The notes under the pieces: model-generated
The model's input: only the letters and a program-made list of their open reading frames with translations
Told to the model about the DNA's origin: nothing
Databases searched by the model: none
NCBI GenBank assembly: GCA_902795715.1
Contig: CADBME010000281.1
Coordinates: forward strand, 1-8,786
DNA from: an uncultured Lachnospiraceae bacterium
Lineage (GTDB): Bacteria > Bacillota_A > Clostridia > Lachnospirales > Lachnospiraceae
Direction of reading: 5' to 3'
Length of the DNA stretch: 8,786 nt
Position numbers and translations under genes: made by a program
Part shown: in pieces, positions 5,848-8,786 of the stretch
Layout: every line of letters begins with the position of its first letter
Numbering within the stretch: position 1 is the first letter of the stretch

Positions 5848-6906
5848 ATGAAGGAATGGATGAAAAATGTTCGAAAAGTTGTCCCCTACACACCGGGTGA
5901 GCAGCCGAAAGATAAGAACATTATCAAATTAAATACTAATGAAAACCCTTATCCTCCCTCTCCCAGGGTAGAGGAACTTTGCAGGAAGATCGAGAATCTT
6001 CGTCTGTATCCGGATCCGGCTGCTTCCGGGCTGGTTGAGTCTATTGCCGCCTATAAAGGGCTTGATCAGGACCAGGTTTTTGTCGGTGTCGGATCAGATG
6101 ACGTACTGGCCATTGCCTTTTTAACCTTTTTCAACAGTGACAGCCCCATTTTGTTTCCGGATATCACCTATTCCTTCTATGACGTCTGGGCCGGACTGTT
6201 CGGAATTCCCTATGAGACCCGGCCTCTGGATGAGGATTTTAAGATCCGGAAAGAAGATTATCAGGGGAAATGCGGAGGAATCATTTTTCCCAATCCCAAT
6301 GCACCGACCGGTATCCTTATGTCCCTTGACCAGGTGGAGGAAATCGTGTCAGCCAACCGGGACGTGGTCGTGATCCTTGACGAAGCCTATATTGATTTCG
6401 GGGGAGAGTCGGCTCTGCCTTTGATTGACCGCTATGATAACCTTCTGATCGTCCAGACTTTTTCCAAGTCAAGATCCCTGGCCGGTCTGCGTATCGGTTA
6501 TGCCATGGGATCTCCGGCTTTAATCAAGGCCATGTCTGATGTGAAATACTCTTTCAATTCTTACACCATGAACCAGCCCTCCATTCTTCTTGGCAAGGCA
6601 TCTGTCGAGGATGAGGATTACTTTCGCCGGACCCGGGACCGGATCATTTCTACAAGGGACTGGTTCGGAGAGGAACTCGGGAAACTCGGATTTCACTTTC
6701 CGGAATCCAAAGCCAATTTTATCTTTGCATCCCATGAGACCATCCCTGCAAAAGCAATTTTTACTGCGGCCAGAAAGGAAGGAATATACCTGAGATATTT
6801 TGAAAAACCCCGCATCGACAATTATCTGCGTATCACCATCGGAAAAGATGAAGATATGAGGAAATTGTTACAATTTCTGAAAACTTTTATTGAAAATGCA
6901 AAATAG
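5848..6906 (+). CDS. hisC: Histidinol-phosphate aminotransferase, PLP-dependent
   Basis: The product (352 residues, typical length) belongs to fold-type I class II aminotransferases. HisC converts imidazole-acetol phosphate and glutamate to histidinol phosphate and 2-oxoglutarate in histidine synthesis. Visible motifs are KLNTNENPYPPSP near residues 27-39, VGVGSDDVL for cofactor phosphate binding, NPNAPTG (149-155), LDEAYIDF with Asp178 and Tyr181, SKSRSLAGLRIGYA with the PLP-binding Lys207, and YLRITIG with the substrate-carboxylate Arg near the end. GGAG at 5834-5837 is 10 bases from the ATG. It follows prfA by 27 bases with no terminator, so it is probably co-transcribed. No other his genes are nearby. 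A related specificity, such as another aromatic or small amino acid, cannot be fully excluded from motifs alone, but NENPYPPS and overall similarity favour HisC. Confidence 0.9.
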   Translation: MKEWMKNVRKVVPYTPGEQPKDKNIIKLNTNENPYPPSPRVEELCRKIENLRLYPDPAASGLVESIAAYKGLDQDQVFVGVGSDDVLAIAFLTFFNSDSPILFPDITYSFYDVWAGLFGIPYETRPLDEDFKIRKEDYQGKCGGIIFPNPNAPTGILMSLDQVEEIVSANRDVVVILDEAYIDFGGESALPLIDRYDNLLIVQTFSKSRSLAGLRIGYAMGSPALIKAMSDVKYSFNSYTMNQPSILLGKASVEDEDYFRRTRDRIISTRDWFGEELGKLGFHFPESKANFIFASHETIPAKAIFTAARKEGIYLRYFEKPRIDNYLRITIGKDEDMRKLLQFLKTFIENAK

Positions 6907-6932
6907 ACGTAGCGCTTTTGTGAGTTTTCATG

Positions 6933-6959
6933 TAGAATAGTGATAAAGAAATGTATAAC
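6933..6959 (+). promoter_or_regulatory. Possible glgA promoter region (weak)
   Basis: The 102-base gap between hisC and glgA has two -10-like boxes, TAGAAT (6933-6938) and TATAAC (6954-6959), but neither has a convincing -35 partner at normal spacing. No clear terminator for hisC was seen in the gap. glgA therefore either has a weak or activated promoter here or is partly transcribed from upstream. Confidence 0.25.
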
Positions 6960-7008
6960 CATTAACATAGATCAGGGGATTAGCTGAATAAAGCAGGAGG
7001 AAAAGATC

Positions 7009-8460
7009 ATGAAAAAGATTCTGTTTGCAGCATCAGAATGTGTTCCGTTTATGAAAACCGGTGGTCTGGCAGACGTAGTCGGGGCGCTTCCAAAGGAATT
7101 TGATAAGAATGAATGGGATGTCAGGGTCGTAATGCCCAACTACGTAGGAATTCCTGACAAGTATCGTAATAATTTTGAATATGTGACGCATTTTTACATG
7201 GGTGTCGGGCCTGCTATACCTAATGCTCACGTGGGAATCATGCAGTATGAGCTGAACGGTGTGACTTATTATTTTATCGATAATCTGGATTACTTCGGCG
7301 CAGAGAAACCCTATGCGGATACCAGAACAGACGTGGAAAAGTTCAGTTTCTTCTGCAAGGCTGTTCTGGCCATTCTTCCCCATGTGGATTTCCGGCCGGA
7401 TCTTATTCATTGTCATGACTGGCAGACAGGACTTATTCCGGTCTATCTGAAAAATGAGTTTCAGGGTGATCCCTTCTTCTGGGGAATCAAAACCATGATG
7501 ACCATTCATAATCTCAGATTCCAGGGAGTATGGGATATTAAGACCATGAAGGCCATTACGGGACTGCAGGACTATCTCTTTACACCGGATAAGCTGGAGT
7601 TCAAGAAAGATGCCAATATGCTCAAAGGAGGCATCGTCTATTCCGATTTCATCACAACAGTCAGTGAAACCTATGCCGGAGAGATTCAGACAGCCTATTA
7701 CGGTGAGGGACTGGATGGTCTCCTGACTGCCAGAAATCAGAGCCTGTTCGGTATAGTAAATGGTATCGATTACACCCTCTATGACCCGGCTGATGACAAG
7801 GCCATATATAAAAATTACACAAAGAAAAACTGGAAGAAGGGTAAGGCGGCTAACAAGGTTGCCCTACAGGAGCAGCTGGGTCTTGAAGTGAACCCTGACC
7901 GCTATATGATCGGCCTGATTTCCAGACTGACAGACCAGAAGGGTCTCGATCTGGTGCGCTATGCCATGGATCGTCTGATTGACGAGTTTACACAGATTGT
8001 TGTAATCGGAACAGGAGATCCTCAGTACGAAGATCTCTTCCGCTGGTATGCAGGAGCCTGTCCCGGAAAAGTTTCGGCCAATATCCTCTACTCGGATGAG
8101 CTGGCCCACAGACTCTATGCGGCAGCTGATTCCTTCCTCATGCCTTCCCTGTTCGAGCCTTGCGGACTGACACAGATTATTGCTTTCCATTACGGAACCG
8201 TGCCAATCGTTCGTGAGACAGGAGGACTGAAAGATACGGTTATTCCGCTGAACGAATATGAAAACACCGGAGACGGATTCTCCTTTGCCAATTATAACGG
8301 TGACGAGCTGATCAATACGATCAACTACAGCAAGAAGATATTCTTCGAACAGCCTGAACTCTGGGGAGATATGGTGGAAAGAGGCATGGACAAAGACCTG
8401 TCCTGGAGTGTATCCAAGAAGAAATACGAGGAACTCTACAATACTCTGATCGGACGCTAA
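7009..8460 (+). CDS. glgA: Glycogen synthase, ADP-glucose type (GT5)
   Basis: This cytoplasmic enzyme of 483 residues transfers glucose from ADP-glucose to the non-reducing end of a growing alpha-1,4-glucan. The length fits bacterial GlgA. The N-terminal Rossmann domain starts MKKILFAASECVPFMKTGGLADVVGALP, where Lys16 in KTGGL contacts ADP-glucose. HCHDWQTG (134-141) and TVSETYAGEI follow. The C-terminal domain carries LISRLTDQKG (about 303-312, with Arg306 and Lys311 for phosphate binding) and SLFEPCGLTQ with the key Glu383 and Cys385, then GTVPIVRETGGLKDTV. An AGGAGG (6995-7000) eight bases before the ATG supports the start. No glgB, glgC, glgD or glgP is adjacent, so glycogen genes are scattered in this organism or lie outside the window. 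The following T-box unit has its own promoter, and no strong terminator separates it from glgA. Confidence 0.96.
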   Translation: MKKILFAASECVPFMKTGGLADVVGALPKEFDKNEWDVRVVMPNYVGIPDKYRNNFEYVTHFYMGVGPAIPNAHVGIMQYELNGVTYYFIDNLDYFGAEKPYADTRTDVEKFSFFCKAVLAILPHVDFRPDLIHCHDWQTGLIPVYLKNEFQGDPFFWGIKTMMTIHNLRFQGVWDIKTMKAITGLQDYLFTPDKLEFKKDANMLKGGIVYSDFITTVSETYAGEIQTAYYGEGLDGLLTARNQSLFGIVNGIDYTLYDPADDKAIYKNYTKKNWKKGKAANKVALQEQLGLEVNPDRYMIGLISRLTDQKGLDLVRYAMDRLIDEFTQIVVIGTGDPQYEDLFRWYAGACPGKVSANILYSDELAHRLYAAADSFLMPSLFEPCGLTQIIAFHYGTVPIVRETGGLKDTVIPLNEYENTGDGFSFANYNGDELINTINYSKKIFFEQPELWGDMVERGMDKDLSWSVSKKKYEELYNTLIGR

Positions 8461-8485
8461 TCCTTTTGTATAAAGCTGTCTTTTT

Positions 8486-8529
8486 CATTTGACATTATGA
8501 AAAGCTGTGGTATAATTGCATTTGACATT
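8486..8529. repeat. Direct repeat CATTTGACATT around the T-box promoter
   Basis: The 11-base CATTTGACATT occurs at 8486-8496 and 8519-8529, so the copies start 33 bases apart, about three helical turns. The first copy contains the -35 TTGACA. The second covers the predicted transcription start and has no matching -10 box downstream. It may be chance in AT-rich promoter DNA or a pair of protein-binding sites. Confidence 0.35.
8489..8516 (+). promoter_or_regulatory. Strong promoter of the T-box transcript
   Basis: Consensus TTGACA (8489-8494), 16 bases, then consensus TATAAT (8511-8516) preceded by an extended -10 TGG. The predicted start is near 8523. Such a strong promoter is typical for units controlled downstream by transcription attenuation, here the T-box. 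Confidence 0.9.
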
Positions 8530-8786
8530 GCTAAATCGCAGATGAGGAAGGCAGTTCATATTCCGGTTCTTACAGAGAAGGACGTCACCGGCTGAAAGCG
8601 TCCCAAGGACCTGTGTTCTGTTACCACCTCGGAGAGGTCCTTAATCGGATCCGGCCGACACCGTTATCGTCAATGAAGCTGATCCCCGGCCGCACTTTGA
8701 TCCGGCACAGAGGGATAAGCAGGGTGGAACCGCGAAATGATCGTCCCTGCTCCATGATTATTCATGGAGCAGGTTTTTTTATTTTA
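8523..8786 (+). promoter_or_regulatory. T-box riboswitch leader, probably threonine-specific
   Basis: The leader senses uncharged tRNA and lets transcription continue when the cognate amino acid is scarce. The T-box core AGGGTGGAACCGCG is at 8721-8734. Stem I runs from about 8541 to 8631: the base pairs TGAGG (8543-8547) with CCTCG (8627-8631); the middle pairs GGTTCTT (8565-8571) with AAGGACC (8605-8611); an AGAGA bulge follows; and GGACG/CGTCC closes an apical loop containing GGCTG. Stem III pairs CGGATC-CGGCCG (8646-8657) with CGGCCG (8687-8692) and GATCCG (8699-8704). The antiterminator pairs AGCAGGG (8718-8724) with CCCTGCT (8745-8751), exclusive with the terminator. The UGGA in the bulge fits tRNAs with discriminator U (Gly, Cys or Thr in Firmicutes). 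ACC (8623-8625), followed by A and the stem base, is the best-placed specifier, so thrS or another threonine gene beyond the edge is inferred. TGT (8619-8621, Cys) is the alternative. Confidence 0.92.
8746..8780 (+). terminator. Intrinsic terminator of the T-box leader
   Basis: A perfect 12-bp stem (8746-8757 with 8762-8773) with loop TTAT is followed by seven T residues (8774-8780) and further T-rich sequence. Its left arm overlaps the 3' arm of the antiterminator (8745-8751), giving the on/off switch. The start codon of the controlled gene is outside the window. Confidence 0.95.

Noticed and set aside
7033..7509. Minus-strand open frame of 158 codons
   Set aside because: It is antisense within glgA, with no ribosome binding site and no recognisable protein.
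8480..8503. Stem TTTTCAT/ATGAAAA as a glgA terminator
   Set aside because: The stem is entirely A/T-rich apart from one pair, has no T-tract, and contains the -35 box of the T-box promoter.

Overview
The window looks like chromosomal core sequence from a Gram-positive Firmicute of class Clostridia, most likely Lachnospiraceae. This rests on the protein sequences (a clostridial-type RF1 with a GNGGQC loop, a DUF1385 membrane protein, a CpXC protein), strong AGGAGG-type ribosome binding sites, a T-box leader, and the gene order rpmE - DUF1385 - prmC - prfA. The genus cannot be fixed from the sequence alone. There are no mobile elements, CRISPR arrays, tRNA or rRNA genes.

Layout: (1) Positions 1-717 hold the 3' part of a class II fructose-bisphosphate aldolase gene, cut by the window edge. 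(2) A convergent gene on the minus strand, bioY (860-1444), encodes the biotin-binding subunit of an ECF transporter. Its terminator lies in the gap to the aldolase gene. Upstream it has a clear promoter, a near-perfect BirA-type operator covering the -35 box, and a short hairpin at the very start of the transcript. (3) Divergent from bioY, a CpXC zinc-ribbon-like protein of unknown function (1742-2386) has its own candidate promoter. (4) rpmE (ribosomal protein L31, zinc-binding form) has a good promoter and a small structured leader. A 24-bp RNA hairpin follows it. (5) A tightly spaced run follows: DUF1385 membrane protein (TTG start), prmC, prfA and hisC, with gaps of 27-41 bp. prmC methylates the GGQ glutamine of the prfA product, so this is a translation-termination unit with a histidine-biosynthesis aminotransferase at its end. 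(6) glgA (glycogen synthase) lies at 7009-8460. (7) The window closes with a very strong promoter and a complete T-box riboswitch (about 8523-8786) ending in an intrinsic terminator. The regulated gene lies beyond the edge. The T-box bulge reads UGGA, which fits a tRNA with discriminator U. The best-positioned specifier is ACC, so a threonine gene such as thrS is the most likely target.

The genes are mostly ordinary housekeeping functions. The more interesting content is regulatory RNA and DNA: the BirA operator with a 5'-terminal leader hairpin, the rpmE leader, the strand-asymmetric 24-bp hairpin between rpmE and DUF1385, a 14-bp palindrome before prmC, and an alternative pairing inside the T-box. 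Two conserved protein families of unknown function (CpXC, DUF1385) are also present. I did not find convincing evidence of a wholly new system.
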